Positions 35,780 through 45,400 are shown, counted from the stretch's first letter. The stretch is DNA of 64,000 bases from Actinomycetota bacterium (GCA_005884115.1 VAXW01000006.1:116721-180720), one strand, 5' to 3'. The notes: a model not told the origin generated them from the letters alone. Translations and numbers: made by a program.

Positions 35780-36274
35780 GTGGACGAGCAGCTCCTGCGC
35801 GTCGCGCGCACGCGCGGGCACGGCCCAGCTTCCGAGCGCGCCGTGGCGCGCTTCTCGCGGCTGGGCGAGCACGGCGCGGTGTGGCTTGCGATCGGGCTGC
35901 TCTCAGCGGCGGCCGATCGCAAACGCCGACCAACCTGGCGCCGGGCGACGGCAAACGTCGCCCGCGCCTATCTCCTCAACACCCTGCTGAAGCTGCTGAT
36001 ACGCCGTCCGCGTCCGTTGCTGGACGGACTGCCCGCGCTCGCCGGCACCCCCACCGGTCTCAGCTTCCCGAGCGCGCACGCGGCGACCTCATTTGCCGGC
36101 GCGCGCTCCTACTCGCGTGCGGGCCTGCGGGCGAGGCCCCTGTACCTGCTCGCGGCTTCGCTGTCTGCCTCGCGCGTGTACCTCGGCGTGCACTATCCCT
36201 CCGACGTGCTCGGCGGGGCGCTGCTCGGGGCGGCACTGGGACGGCGCGTCGAGCGCCGCCAGGGGCCACGATGA
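35780..36274 (+). CDS. PAP2-superfamily phosphatase
   Basis: A membrane phosphatase of about 164 residues with the three PAP2 signature motifs: KLLIRRPRP (motif 1), SFPSAHAATS (motif 2, PSAH in place of PSGH), and SRVYLGVHYPSDVLGG (motif 3, catalytic His). Such enzymes dephosphorylate undecaprenyl pyrophosphate or lipid phosphates at the membrane. Both GTG 35780 and TTG 35771 are possible starts just after the DUF3107-like stop. Its stop overlaps the ychF ATG. Confidence 0.87.
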   Translation: MDEQLLRVARTRGHGPASERAVARFSRLGEHGAVWLAIGLLSAAADRKRRPTWRRATANVARAYLLNTLLKLLIRRPRPLLDGLPALAGTPTGLSFPSAHAATSFAGARSYSRAGLRARPLYLLAASLSASRVYLGVHYPSDVLGGALLGAALGRRVERRQGPR

Positions 36275-37356
36275 GCACCAGGATCGGGATCGTCGGCATG
36301 CCCAACGCCGGCAAGTCCTCGCTGTTCAACGCGCTCACCAGCGCAGGCGCCGAGGCCGCCAACTACCCCTTCACGACGATCGAGCCAAACGTGGCTGTGG
36401 TCCCCGTTCGCGACGAGCGACTCGAGCAGGTGGCGCGTGTCGTCGGCTCGAGCGAGGTCGTGTGGGACACGATCGACTTCCACGACATCGCCGGGCTGGT
36501 GGGCGGCGCGCATCAGGGGGAGGGCCTGGGCAACAGGTTCCTCGCCAACATCCGCGAGACAGACGCGATCGTCCACGTCGTGCGCACGCACGACGATGAG
36601 AGCGTCGTGCACCCCGAGGGCAGCGTCGACCCGATGCGCGACGTCGAGACCGTCGAGACCGAGCTCGTGCTCGCCGACCTCGAGCAAGCCGAGCGGCGCC
36701 ATGAGCGCGTCGCCAAGCAGGCACGCGGCGGCGAGCGCGTGGCGCTCGCCGAGGAGGCGTGGCTTGCGCAGGTGATCTCCGAGCTGCAGGCCGGGCGCCC
36801 CGCGCGGCGCGTGCCCGTGCCCGACGATGCCCCCAACGCGGCGCGCGACCTCGGGTCTTTGACGGCCAAGCCGGTGCTCTACGTCGCCAACGTCAACGAG
36901 GGCTCCGAGGAGCTGCCATCCGGCCTCGCCGAGCATGCAGCGGCGCGCGGCGCGCGCGCGATCGCGATCTCCTCGCGCATAGAGTCCGAGCTGACGGAGC
37001 TCGACGCCAGCGATGCTGCCGCCATGCGCGCCGAGCTCGGCGTGAGCGAGTCGGGCCTTCAGCGCGTCGTCGCAGCCGCCTTCTCGCTGCTCGAGCTGAT
37101 CGCCTTCTTCACCGCCGGCGAGGGCAAACCGGCGCAGTCGTGGCACATGCGCGACGGGCTCACCGCGTGGCACGCCGCGGGAGAGGTGCACTCCGACATC
37201 CAGCGGGGGTTCGTTCGCGCCGAGGTCATCAGCTGGCGCGAGCTCGTCGACGCCGGCGGCTACGCCGGCGCGCGCGAGCGCGGGACATTGCGGGTCGAGG
37301 GTCGCGACTACGCGATGCGCGACGGCGAGGTGATCACCGTCAAGTTCACGCCTTAG
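36271..37356 (+). CDS. ychF: Obg-related GTPase/ATPase YchF
   Basis: A 361-residue YchF/OLA1 protein. G1 is GIVGMPNAGKSSLFNAL, followed by NYPFTTIEPNVAVVPVRDERL, G3-like DIAGLVGGAHQGEGLGNRFL, and FVRAEVISW with the C-terminal TGS domain (FTAGEGKPAQSWHMRDGLTAWHAAGEVHSDI). YchF binds ATP in preference to GTP and associates with ribosomes. The ATG overlaps the PAP2 stop (ATGA). The 3' end overlaps the convergent exonuclease gene by 11 bases. Confidence 0.96.
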   Translation: MSTRIGIVGMPNAGKSSLFNALTSAGAEAANYPFTTIEPNVAVVPVRDERLEQVARVVGSSEVVWDTIDFHDIAGLVGGAHQGEGLGNRFLANIRETDAIVHVVRTHDDESVVHPEGSVDPMRDVETVETELVLADLEQAERRHERVAKQARGGERVALAEEAWLAQVISELQAGRPARRVPVPDDAPNAARDLGSLTAKPVLYVANVNEGSEELPSGLAEHAAARGARAIAISSRIESELTELDASDAAAMRAELGVSESGLQRVVAAAFSLLELIAFFTAGEGKPAQSWHMRDGLTAWHAAGEVHSDIQRGFVRAEVISWRELVDAGGYAGARERGTLRVEGRDYAMRDGEVITVKFTP

Positions 37357-38233
37357 CCAGCTGCTCCAGGCGCTCGCCCAAGCGCCGCATGCCGAGCTCG
37401 CGCGCCGTGTCCGCGCCCGACGCGTAGTCCGTACCGCGGTCCGCCGGCAGCTGCACGTCGATGCGCTGCAGCGTCGCGATCTCCTTGAACGCGCGCAGCT
37501 GCTCTGCGCTCTCGCGCAGGGCCGCCGCCGTGCGCGGCCGAAGCGGGCCCTCGCCGGTGCGAACCGCGAAGGCGTCCTGGGCGGCCTCCAGGAGGGCCTC
37601 GAGCGAGCCGTAGCCGCCGAGCAGAGCCGCAGCCGTCTTTGCGCCCACGCCCGGCGCGCCGGGCAGGCCGTCGGACGGGTCGCCGCGCAGGGCGATGAAG
37701 TCGGGCACCAGCGCCGGCGGCACCCCGTAGCGCTCGAGCACCTCCTGCGGGCCCATCTGCGTGACCGCCGCCCCCTTGCCAAGGCTCGCGAGGTGTACGC
37801 GCTCGCTGACCGCGCCATAGAGGTCGCGGTCGCCGGTGAAGAGCAGGGCCCGCCCGTTCGCGGCCTCCTCCTCGCGCGCGTAGGAGAACATCACGTCGTC
37901 GGCCTCGAGCGTCTCCGAGGCGCTCCACACCCAGCCGAGGCTCTCGAGCATCTGCGGCGCGAGCGTCCACTGGCGCGCGAGCTCGGCCGGCATCTGCTCG
38001 CGGTGCGCGTGGTAGGGGGGGTACAGCTGCACGCGGTACTCGGCCTGCTCGGCCCCCATGCAGGCGACCACGCAGCGCGGCCGCTCGCTCTCGACCAGTG
38101 CCAGCAATGCGTTGACGGTCCCGAGCAGGGCGTTCACCGGGCGTCCCCCGGCATCGGCGATAGACGCCGGCAGCGCAAAGAACGAGCGATACAGAAGCCA
38201 CGGCACGTCAGCGATCAGAAGCGGCGCGGGCAT
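37346..38233 (-). CDS. Stand-alone 5'-3' exonuclease (PolI N-domain/FEN-like)
   Basis: A 295-residue protein equal to the 5'-nuclease domain of DNA polymerase I without the polymerase. It shows LLIADVPWLLYRSFFAL, the metal-binding TLEADDVMFSYAREEE and LFTGDRDLYGAVSE, and the helix-hairpin-helix GDPSDGLPGAPGVGAKTAAALL. Such stand-alone nucleases process Okazaki fragments or flaps in addition to PolI. It starts with ATG and converges with ychF. Confidence 0.93.
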   Translation of the reverse strand: MPAPLLIADVPWLLYRSFFALPASIADAGGRPVNALLGTVNALLALVESERPRCVVACMGAEQAEYRVQLYPPYHAHREQMPAELARQWTLAPQMLESLGWVWSASETLEADDVMFSYAREEEAANGRALLFTGDRDLYGAVSERVHLASLGKGAAVTQMGPQEVLERYGVPPALVPDFIALRGDPSDGLPGAPGVGAKTAAALLGGYGSLEALLEAAQDAFAVRTGEGPLRPRTAAALRESAEQLRAFKEIATLQRIDVQLPADRGTDYASGADTARELGMRRLGERLEQLAKA

Positions 38234-38323
38234 GCGCGCAGCGTAGGCGACCCGCTGGCTGCCGTGCGTTTGCGCGGCGCTCGCCCGAGGACGGCTTCAG
38301 AGCGGCCCGACGGCAGCTGCGCG

Positions 38324-39379
38324 TCAGCCCGGGGCGGCCGTTCCGCCGAGCGCGCCCTGCGAGGATCCTGCGGGTCCTTCTGAGCCGCCCGAGCCCGCGA
38401 CCTTGAGGCTGCCCGAGCTCGCGGGCGCGGGCGCGGTGGTCGCCGGAGCCGTCGTCGGGCCGAGCGTCGTCGAGGGCGCCGTGCCGGGCCCGCGGGCCAC
38501 GCTGAAGTACGCCCACGTGTCGAACAGCCCGAGGCGAGCGGCCAGCTCGGCGCCGCTGATGGTCGTCCTGCCTCTCGACCCCAGCACGGCCGCCGCGAGG
38601 ATGCGCGGCGAGGAGCCGCGGCGCAGCACTTCGATGCCCCGGAAGGCTCCACGCAACCTGCCGCGCAGGCGCAGGGTCGCGCTGTGAAAGCTAATCGCGA
38701 TGCGCCAGCCGTGCAGCGGACCCTGGTCGAAGGGGTCATCGACGCTGCGAAGCCAAGGCTCTGGCAGGGCGCCGAGGAAAGCGTTCTCTACGTCTTCCGT
38801 GCGGCCGCCAGAGCTCGCGAAGAAGTACGTGATCGCCGGCTGGCCGCCGTACGTCACGATCTGACCCGCCGTGGCCGCGACTGCGGCGTCGCCCTGCGGC
38901 GTGTACGCAGCCGGGCCTCGATAGAGCTGCGAGCGCGTGTCCGCGTAGACGTCAAAACGCGATCCGCCCGCATGCGCCGTGAGGGCGTAGGTGCGGCTGG
39001 CCACCGCCTGCGCCTCGAGCGCGGCCACGGGCCAGCTGGAGGGCATCTCAGCTGCCACGACCCCGCGCACGTAGGTCTCGAGCGGCATCGACTTCACGCG
39101 CTTGCCGATCAGCACCCGTACGCGCGCGCCCGCGGGCGCCGGGCCGATCGCGGTGCCCGTGTAGTAGTGGGCCAGGATCGCCTCATAGGACCAGCCGTGC
39201 TCGGCGTAGCCGAGGGCTCCCTCCTGGCTCATCCCCACTCCGTGGCCCCAGCCGGCGCCGCTCACAAGCAGCTCTGCGGCCCGGGCCGAGCCAGGCAGCG
39301 CCAGCACCCCCGCAGCCAGCACGGCGAGTGCCAGCGGCCGGCGGCCGTGGCGGTGGTAGGTTGAGCTGGCGGTGAGCAT
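38324..39379 (-). CDS. Secreted SpoIID/LytB-domain protein
   Basis: A 351-residue exported protein. The signal peptide RPLALAVLAAGVLALPGSARA is followed directly by GWGHGVGMSQEGALGYA, then VRVLIG and ETYVRGVVAAEMPSSWPVAALEAQAVASRTYAL, the SpoIID core that contains the catalytic Glu of the lytic transglycosylase relatives. In SpoIID of Bacillus the GHGVGMSQ motif is at the end of the domain; here it comes first, as in several actinobacterial relatives. The C-terminal 60 residues are Thr/Pro/Ala/Gly-rich and may span the wall. ATG 39379 fits the signal peptide; the longer frame upstream is not supported. Confidence 0.87.
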   Translation of the reverse strand: MLTASSTYHRHGRRPLALAVLAAGVLALPGSARAAELLVSGAGWGHGVGMSQEGALGYAEHGWSYEAILAHYYTGTAIGPAPAGARVRVLIGKRVKSMPLETYVRGVVAAEMPSSWPVAALEAQAVASRTYALTAHAGGSRFDVYADTRSQLYRGPAAYTPQGDAAVAATAGQIVTYGGQPAITYFFASSGGRTEDVENAFLGALPEPWLRSVDDPFDQGPLHGWRIAISFHSATLRLRGRLRGAFRGIEVLRRGSSPRILAAAVLGSRGRTTISGAELAARLGLFDTWAYFSVARGPGTAPSTTLGPTTAPATTAPAPASSGSLKVAGSGGSEGPAGSSQGALGGTAAPG

Positions 39380-39585
39380 CCGTGCCGGGGAGACGTCAGG
39401 GATTCGCGCAGCGCCCGCAGGCGCAGCGCGCATGCCACGCATCCAGACGATCGGACGTTTGCGCGCGTCCCTTGAGCCTTCCTTCGGGATGCTGGCCATT
39501 CGTCCGCTTTGCGCGCTTGCGGCGCGCGCACGCTCGCGCGATCGCGTGCCCGCCGGCTGCGGCCGCCGGCCGGGGATGAGCTGAG

Positions 39586-41052
39586 ATGGCGCTGTCGGCG
39601 AAGGAGGCGGGCGTCGTCGAGGCCGTTCCCCGCCAGCTCTTGATCGGCGGGCGCTGGCGCGACGCAGCCGCGGGCGCCACGCTCGCGGTCGAGGATCCCT
39701 CCACCGCCGAGACGATCGCCGAGGTGGCCGATGCGCAGGTCGAGGACGCGCTCGAAGCGCTCGGCGCGGCCGCCGAGAAACAGGCCGAGTGGGCCGCCAG
39801 CGCCCCGCGCGAGCGCGGAGAGATCCTCCGCCGGGCCTACGAGCAGCTGATCGATCGCGCCGACGAGCTGGCCGTGCTGATGACGCTCGAGATGGGCAAG
39901 GCGGTCTCCGAATCGCGCGCCGAGATCGTGTATGCGGCCGAGTTCCTGCGCTGGTTCTCCGAGGAAGCCGTGCGCGTCCACGGGCGCTACATGGTCAACA
40001 CGACCGGCAGCGGGCGCATCCTCACGATGCGCCAGCCCGTGGGGCCGTGCGTGTTCGTGACGCCCTGGAACTTTCCCATGGCGATGGGCACGCGCAAGGT
40101 CGCGCCGGCGATCGCCGCCGGCTGCACGATGGTGATCAAGCCGGCGCAGCAGACGCCGCTGTCGATGCTCGCGCTGGCGCAGATCCTCGAGCAGGCGGGC
40201 CTGCCGGAGGGCGTGCTGAACGTGATCACCGCCAAGCGCTCAGGCGCCGTGATCGAGCCACTGCTCTCCGACCCGCGCACGCGCAAGCTCTCCTTCACCG
40301 GTTCCACCGAGGTCGGCAGGCGGCTGATCCAACAGTCGGCCGAGCAGGTGCTGCGCGTCTCCATGGAGCTCGGTGGCAACGCGCCCTTCCTCGTGTTCGA
40401 GGACGCCGACCTTGACGCGGCGGTGGACGGTGCGCTGCTGGCGAAGCTGCGGAACGTCGGCGAGGCGTGCACGGCGGCAAACCGCTTCCACGTGCACGAG
40501 TCGCTCGGCGAGGGCTTCGTCCGGCAGCTGGCAGAGCGCATGCGCGCGCTGAAGGTCGGACGCGGCACCGATCCCGCCACCGACATCGGCCCCCTGATCG
40601 ACGAGAACCAGCGCAGCAAGGTCGCAGAGCTCGTCGCCGACGCAAGCGGGCGCGGCGCGCGGGTGCTCCTGGGAGGCGAGCGCCTCGACGGCGCCGGCTA
40701 CTTCTTCGCTCCGACCGTGCTCGCCGATGTGCCCGAGGAGGCAGAGCTGATGGCCGAGGAGATCTTCGGCCCTGTGGCGCCGGTCGCGACCTTCGCCGGT
40801 GAGGAGCAGGCGATCGAGGCTGCCAACAGGACGCAGTATGGGCTCGTCGCATACGTGTACACGCGTGACCTCGCGCGCGCGCTGCGCGTCTGCGAGCGGC
40901 TCGAAACGGGGATGATCGGGCTCAACCAGGGCGTCGTCTCAAACCCCGCGGCGCCCTTCGGCGGCGTCAAGCAGTCAGGCTTCGGCCGCGAGGGCGGCTT
41001 CGAGGGTATCGGCGAGTACCTCGAGACCAAGTACGTGGCGCTGAGCCTATGA
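39586..41052 (+). CDS. gabD: NAD(P)-dependent aldehyde dehydrogenase, succinate-semialdehyde type
   Basis: A 488-residue canonical ALDH. Present are TPWNFPMAMGTRKVAPA (catalytic Asn), LSFTGSTEVGR, MELGGNAPFLVF (general base Glu), GEACTAANRFHV (nucleophilic Cys) and EEIFGPVAPVATF. The sequence style (LLIGGRWRDAA, GLPEGVLNVITA, REGGFEGIGEYLETKYVALSL) is that of GabD-type succinate-semialdehyde dehydrogenases. Its stop overlaps a seven-codon reading frame (41049-41072) that leads into the repeated start region of the next gene. It is a useful in-window contrast to the residue-poor ALDH at 22.7-24.3 kb. Confidence 0.93.
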   Translation: MALSAKEAGVVEAVPRQLLIGGRWRDAAAGATLAVEDPSTAETIAEVADAQVEDALEALGAAAEKQAEWAASAPRERGEILRRAYEQLIDRADELAVLMTLEMGKAVSESRAEIVYAAEFLRWFSEEAVRVHGRYMVNTTGSGRILTMRQPVGPCVFVTPWNFPMAMGTRKVAPAIAAGCTMVIKPAQQTPLSMLALAQILEQAGLPEGVLNVITAKRSGAVIEPLLSDPRTRKLSFTGSTEVGRRLIQQSAEQVLRVSMELGGNAPFLVFEDADLDAAVDGALLAKLRNVGEACTAANRFHVHESLGEGFVRQLAERMRALKVGRGTDPATDIGPLIDENQRSKVAELVADASGRGARVLLGGERLDGAGYFFAPTVLADVPEEAELMAEEIFGPVAPVATFAGEEQAIEAANRTQYGLVAYVYTRDLARALRVCERLETGMIGLNQGVVSNPAAPFGGVKQSGFGREGGFEGIGEYLETKYVALSL

Positions 41053-41121
41053 AAGGAGTGAGGCAGCGCTAGCTTGGATTGCAGGTTGGCTATCGAGGCC
41101 CCTGAGTCGCGGAGGTGTCAC

Positions 41122-41196
41122 ATGAGCACTGCACATGACGTAGCTTGGATTGCAGGTTGGCTATCGAGGCCCCTGAGTCGCGGAGGTGTCACATGA
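41122..41196 (+). CDS. Micro-ORF 1 of the triplicated start region (24 codons)
   Basis: The ATG follows GGAGG with a six-base gap and encodes a 24-residue peptide beginning MSTAHDVAW and ending RGGVT. Its TGA overlaps the next ATG (ATGA at 41193-41196). A ribosome that ends here could restart immediately. Whether the peptide matters, or only the act of translation, is unknown. Confidence 0.45.
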   Translation: MSTAHDVAWIAGWLSRPLSRGGVT

Positions 41197-41267
41197 GCAC
41201 TGCACATGACGTAGCTTGGATTGCAGGTTGGCTATCGAGGCCCCTGAGTCGCGGAGGTGTCACATGA
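41193..41267 (+). CDS. Micro-ORF 2 of the triplicated start region (24 codons)
   Basis: Identical to the first micro-ORF because it lies in the second copy of the 71-base unit. Its stop codon overlaps the ATG of the full-length NTF2-like gene at 41264. Together the two make a relay of three coupled starts. Confidence 0.45.
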   Translation: MSTAHDVAWIAGWLSRPLSRGGVT

Positions 41268-41776
41268 GCACTGCACATGACCTGGGTGCGGTCTTCGACG
41301 AGCACGTGGCGAGCGAGTTCGAGACCAAGGACATCGAGGCGACGATGCGCACCATGGTCGACGAGCCATACGTGTGGCATGTGCCCGCGCTGACCGGCGC
41401 CTCGGGAGGCGAGGCCGTGCGGCGGTTCTACATCTCGCAGTTCATCGGCCACACCCCAGCGGATGCGGTTCTGCACCCGATCTCCAGGACGGTCTCCTGG
41501 GACCGCGTGATCGACGAGTTCGTGCTCGAGTTCACGCACGACGCCGAAGTTCCGTTCATGTTGCCCGGTGTTCCGCCTACAGGACGCAAGGTGCGCATCC
41601 CGACGGTCGTCGTGATGGGGTTCGAGGAGAACAAGATCGCCTACGAGCACATCTACTGGGACCAAGCGGCCGTGCTCGTGCAACTCGGTCTGCTCGACCG
41701 CTCAACCCTACCCATCGCGGGCGCAGATGAGGCCGAGCGCCTCCTCGAGCTCACTGAAGCTCGCGATCGCGGGTGA
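41264..41776 (+). CDS. NTF2/SnoaL-like protein
   Basis: A 170-residue protein with the NTF2-like cone fold. Features are the N-terminal helix region (HDLGAVFDEHVASEFETKDIEATMRTMVDEPYVWHVPALTGASGG), EAVRRFYISQFIGH, and strands ending KVRIPTVVVMGFEENKIAYEHIYWDQAAVLVQLGLL, common in SnoaL/ester-cyclase-like proteins. The catalytic role is not clear. The ATG at 41264 is the third of three identical ribosome-site/ATG units. It may be cotranscribed with the upstream semialdehyde dehydrogenase, 211 bases away. Confidence 0.8.
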   Translation: MSTAHDLGAVFDEHVASEFETKDIEATMRTMVDEPYVWHVPALTGASGGEAVRRFYISQFIGHTPADAVLHPISRTVSWDRVIDEFVLEFTHDAEVPFMLPGVPPTGRKVRIPTVVVMGFEENKIAYEHIYWDQAAVLVQLGLLDRSTLPIAGADEAERLLELTEARDRG

Positions 41777-41993
41777 ACGATGCCATCGGCGATCTCACGG
41801 CGAAAAAAGCGCCTCCTCGCGGGCGGGGGCCGACCCACGTGTCCGACTTCGCGTCGCTCCCTTACTCCCCTGAACCTATGAAAGGGGTCCGCGCGCTCCC
41901 GTCGCGGTGGCTTGCGGGTCGCGCTCGACCTGCGGGCCTCCGCTGCGCCGCTCTGCCGTGCCAGCCGCGGAGCGTGGCGCGAGGCTGTCCGTG

Positions 41994-42257
41994 ATGCGGC
42001 TCCGGCGACGGCGCGCTCGAGCACCAGACGCCCCCGTGGCGATCGATGACCCGCGCTACGAGGCGTGGGAGACGGTCAGCACATTCGATGACCGGAAGAC
42101 GGCGCTCGCCTGGCGCGACCAGCTCCGAAGTCTTGGGGTCGACGCCGCATGCGTGGCGGACCACCCGCTGGACCGGTTCGGGCGCGGCGACATCTATCTC
42201 GCCGTGCCGCCGACTCAGTGGTCGCGAGCAAACGAGATCCTGGAAAACCTCGACTGA
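41994..42257 (+). CDS. Small hypothetical protein, DUF2007-like
   Basis: An 87-residue protein with a basic start and then WETVSTFDDRKTALAWRDQLRSLGVDAACVADH, DIYLAVPPTQWSRANEILENL. The alternation of strand, helix, short variable loop and final helix resembles the DUF2007/putative signal-transducing fold. The roughly 215 bases between the NTF2-like gene and this gene contain no supported coding region. A hairpin follows about 100 bases downstream. Confidence 0.55.
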   Translation: MRLRRRRARAPDAPVAIDDPRYEAWETVSTFDDRKTALAWRDQLRSLGVDAACVADHPLDRFGRGDIYLAVPPTQWSRANEILENLD

Positions 42258-42358
42258 GGGCCACGACGCGCGCGAGAGCGCGCCCGCGGATATCTCTGGC
42301 GGCGCTGGCGTGCAGGACCAGGCGTCGAGGGCAGGCGCGGCGGAAGCTCCGCACCTGC

Positions 42359-42386
42359 GGGGGAGGCCGGCCCCGCGGCCTCCCCC
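42359..42386. terminator. Bidirectional terminator-like hairpin between convergent genes
   Basis: GGGGGAGGCC (42359-42368) and GGCCTCCCCC (42377-42386) form a perfect ten-pair stem with an eight-base loop, between the DUF2007-like gene and the convergent Ig-repeat gene. No long T-run is seen on either side, as is common in high-GC actinobacteria. Confidence 0.7.
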
Positions 42387-42410
42387 GTGGCGCTCCCTAT
42401 GCACCCGCTC

Positions 42411-45400
42411 CTAGACCGTGAAGTTCACGGTGACGTATCCGTTCGACTTGATCGTCACCGTTTGTGCGTTGCCTGCGTAGAGACCGCCAAGCTTTACCGT
42501 GAACGTCGTGGCCTTACCCGTGTACTTGTATTCCCACTGATACCAGCCGTCCTGATCCGTGGCAGTGGAGAAGACGAGCTTGTGCGACGCGTCATAGATA
42601 TAGACGGGCACTTTGGCCGCCGGGTCCCCGCTCGGTTTGAGGACCAAGCCGGCTATCCCGGGATCCTTCTTGAAGACGTTCTCGCTCGAGGCCGTCTGGC
42701 TGTCGGGACTGCCATCCGTCTCGGAGAACAGGTATGTCTGGTCGTTGAGGATCGTCGGGAAGGACAAGCTGCTGATGGCATCGTTGCCGCTGCTACCGCC
42801 CTTTGACCATCCGTTCGTACCTTTGAGGCCGTATTCCACATGGATGTTCGCGTAGGCAAAGCCAGTCGGTGAGCTGAATTTGACGGTGACGGACGTTGTG
42901 CTGCCGAACGTCTGGCTGCCATAGCTGCCGAGCGACACCGTCTGGCCACTGTTCGCGATTTCCGCTCCCGGGATCAGACAGGTCTGCCCCGACACCGTGG
43001 TCATCGTCACGCCGCTGTAAACATGGATCGGCGTCGCTCCCTGGGTCACGAACGGATACGGCAGGGTGAACGTGATTTTCCCCGTCGGAGCGTTGTCGAA
43101 CACGTTGTAGTAGAACTGGCCCGGGTTGGTCGCGCCCAGCTTCGAGCCCGGTGAGGACGGGGTGAAGATGAGCCGGAACGTGCTTCCGACCACGGACGTG
43201 TCTTCGTCGAACGTACACAGCACCGTGTTCGTGATCGCGCTCTTCTGCACCACGCGGAACGGCTCGCATGCTCCCGTAGCCGCTTTGTAGTAGCCGTTGC
43301 CGCTGTAGGTCGCCTTGTACGAGTAGCTGCCAGGCGCCAGCGTCTGGGCTTTTGAGTCCGGCACGGTGCCGTCTTCGGCGACGCTCACCACCTGCGTCGA
43401 TGCCGCCGGTTCCTTGCATTCGCCGTTCGTGAAGAAGCTGTATGTAACTGTCGCTTTTTCGGCGCCGAAGCTGAAGCCAGCGATGTGGCCCGAGAGCGTA
43501 GCCGTGTCGTGCACCGCCGTCGTGGCGGCGGCGGGATGCGTGTTGTCGATCACCGATCCGTTCCCATCGCGCACGGTGGTTTCGATGCCGGATTTGGCCT
43601 TTTCGACCACCGAGCTCTCGCCCGCGTCCTTGCACGGGGTCGAGGCCGCTTCGTTGTTGGCGTCGCCCGAGTAGAAGGCGCGCCAGTAGTAGGTGCCGGT
43701 CGCCGTGGTCGTGTATTCGGTCGGCGAGGGGTAGCTCGTATTGGAGCTGATCCCGGTCGCGACCGATTTGAACACTTCGGTTTTGCATTCTTCGTCGGAG
43801 TAGAGCCTGAACGTGACCGTCCCTTCGCTTCCGACCGCGCTGACCAGGCCGGAGAGAGTGGCGGTGTCTTTGATCTTGTCGCCCACCGTCACCGACGCGG
43901 TCGCGGAGGTTTTGATCGTCGGTTTGGCCTTTTCGACCACCGAGCTCTCGCCTGCGTCCTTGCATTTGGTCGCGAATTCTTTGTTGTTTTTGTCGCTCGT
44001 GAAGGTCGCGATCCAGTAGTAGGTGCCAGTCGCGGTGGGCGTGACGGGGCTCGAGTCGTAGCTGCCGTTGGCTGTGATCGCTTTGACCGTAGAGCTCGAT
44101 CCGGAGACTTCTTGTTCGCATTTTTCGTCCGAGTAGAGCGTGAAGACGATGTCGCCTTCGCCGGTCGGGTTGACCAGGCCCGAGATCGTGGCCGTGTCTT
44201 TGATCGCGCTGCCGATCGTCACCGAGGCCGTGGCTTTGGTCGTGATCGCAGGCGTGGCCGGGCCGACCACCGAGCTCTCGCCCGCGTCCTTGCACGGGGT
44301 CGAGGCCGCTTCGTTGTTGGCGTCGCCCGAGTAGAAGGCGCGCCAGTAGTAGGTGCCGGTCGCCGTGGTCGTGTATTCGGTCGGCGAGGGGTAGCTCGTA
44401 TTGGAGCTGATCCCGGTCGCGACCGATTTGAACACTTCGGTTTTGCATTCTTCGTCGGAGTAGAGCCTGAACGTGACCGTCCCTTCGCTTCCGACCGCGC
44501 TGACCAGGCCGGAGAGAGTGGCGGTGTCTTTGATCTTGTCGCCCACCGTCACCGACGCGGTCGCGGAGGTTTTGATCGTCGGTTTGGCCTTTTCGACCAC
44601 CGAGCTCTCGCCCGCGTCCTTGCACGGGGTCGAGGCCGCTTCGTTGTTGGCGTCGCCCGAGTAGAAGGCGCGCCAGTAGTAGGTGCCGGTCGCCGTGGTC
44701 GTGTATTCGGTCGGCGAGGGGTAGCTCGTGTTGGAGCTGATCCCGGTCGCGACCGATTTGAACACTTCGGTTTTGCATTCTTCGTCGGAGTAGAGCCTGA
44801 ACGTGACCGTCCCTTCGCTTCCGACCGCGCTGACCAGGCCGGAGAGAGTGGCGGTGTCTTTGATCTTGTCGCCCACCGTCACCGACGCGGTCGCGGAGGT
44901 TTTGATCGTCGGTTTGGCCCTGCTAACCGTCAACGGCTCGCACGGGCTTTCCGCGGCCAGGTTCTGGGGCGGGCCGTTCGTTCCGCCGTAGACGGCCTTG
45001 TAGCTGTAGGAGCCGGGAACGGTCGGCGTGAAGTCCGCAGAGTTCGGTACTTCGCCGTTCGTGACCGTGACTTCTTCGTTGGTCGAAGGGCCGGTGCAGT
45101 CGATCGTCGTGAAGCGCTCGTACGTCACTTTCCCGCCGGCGTTGCTCGATTGGCCGGTCATGGTCGCGGTGTCGTGCACGGTTGTGCCGGGTGCGACCGA
45201 GCCGCCAGTAACGGATTCCCCGGTGCTGTTTTCGATCAGGTCCGTCGTGATGCTCGGGGTGAACACGATCGCCGAGGTCGCGAGCTGGTGGTCCTCGGAG
45301 CCACCAGTTCCGTCCAGGCTGTCGATCGCCATGTGGTACGGCGACCCGCTGATCGCGCTGGCCGAGTTTTCGCTACCCCAGTCCCCTTCGGAGGCGATGT

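Larger units (their letters stand above)
41070..41281 (+). repeat. Three tandem copies of a 71-base translation-start unit
   Basis: Copies begin at 41070, 41141 and 41212 and read the same base for base; the third ends at 41281, where the coding sequence of the following gene diverges. Each unit carries TAGCTTGGATTGCAGG near its start, a GGAGG ribosome site, and ATGAGCACTGCACATGAC near its end. Copies 1 and 2 therefore each hold a complete ribosome site and start codon. As 71 is not a multiple of three, each earlier start meets a TGA that overlaps the next ATG. Confidence 0.97.

Noticed and set aside
41070..41281. CRISPR-like array
   Set aside because: The 71-base repeats are directly adjacent without spacers and contain coding starts; this is a tandem duplication.
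41865..41895. A second CCTATGAAAGG string resembling the end of the semialdehyde dehydrogenase gene at 41046
   Set aside because: Only about 11 bases match and the surroundings differ; too short to call a duplication.
41773..41994. 73-codon plus-strand frame after the NTF2-like gene
   Set aside because: Composition is Arg/Ala/Pro-rich without motif, and no ribosome site is seen; treated as intergenic.
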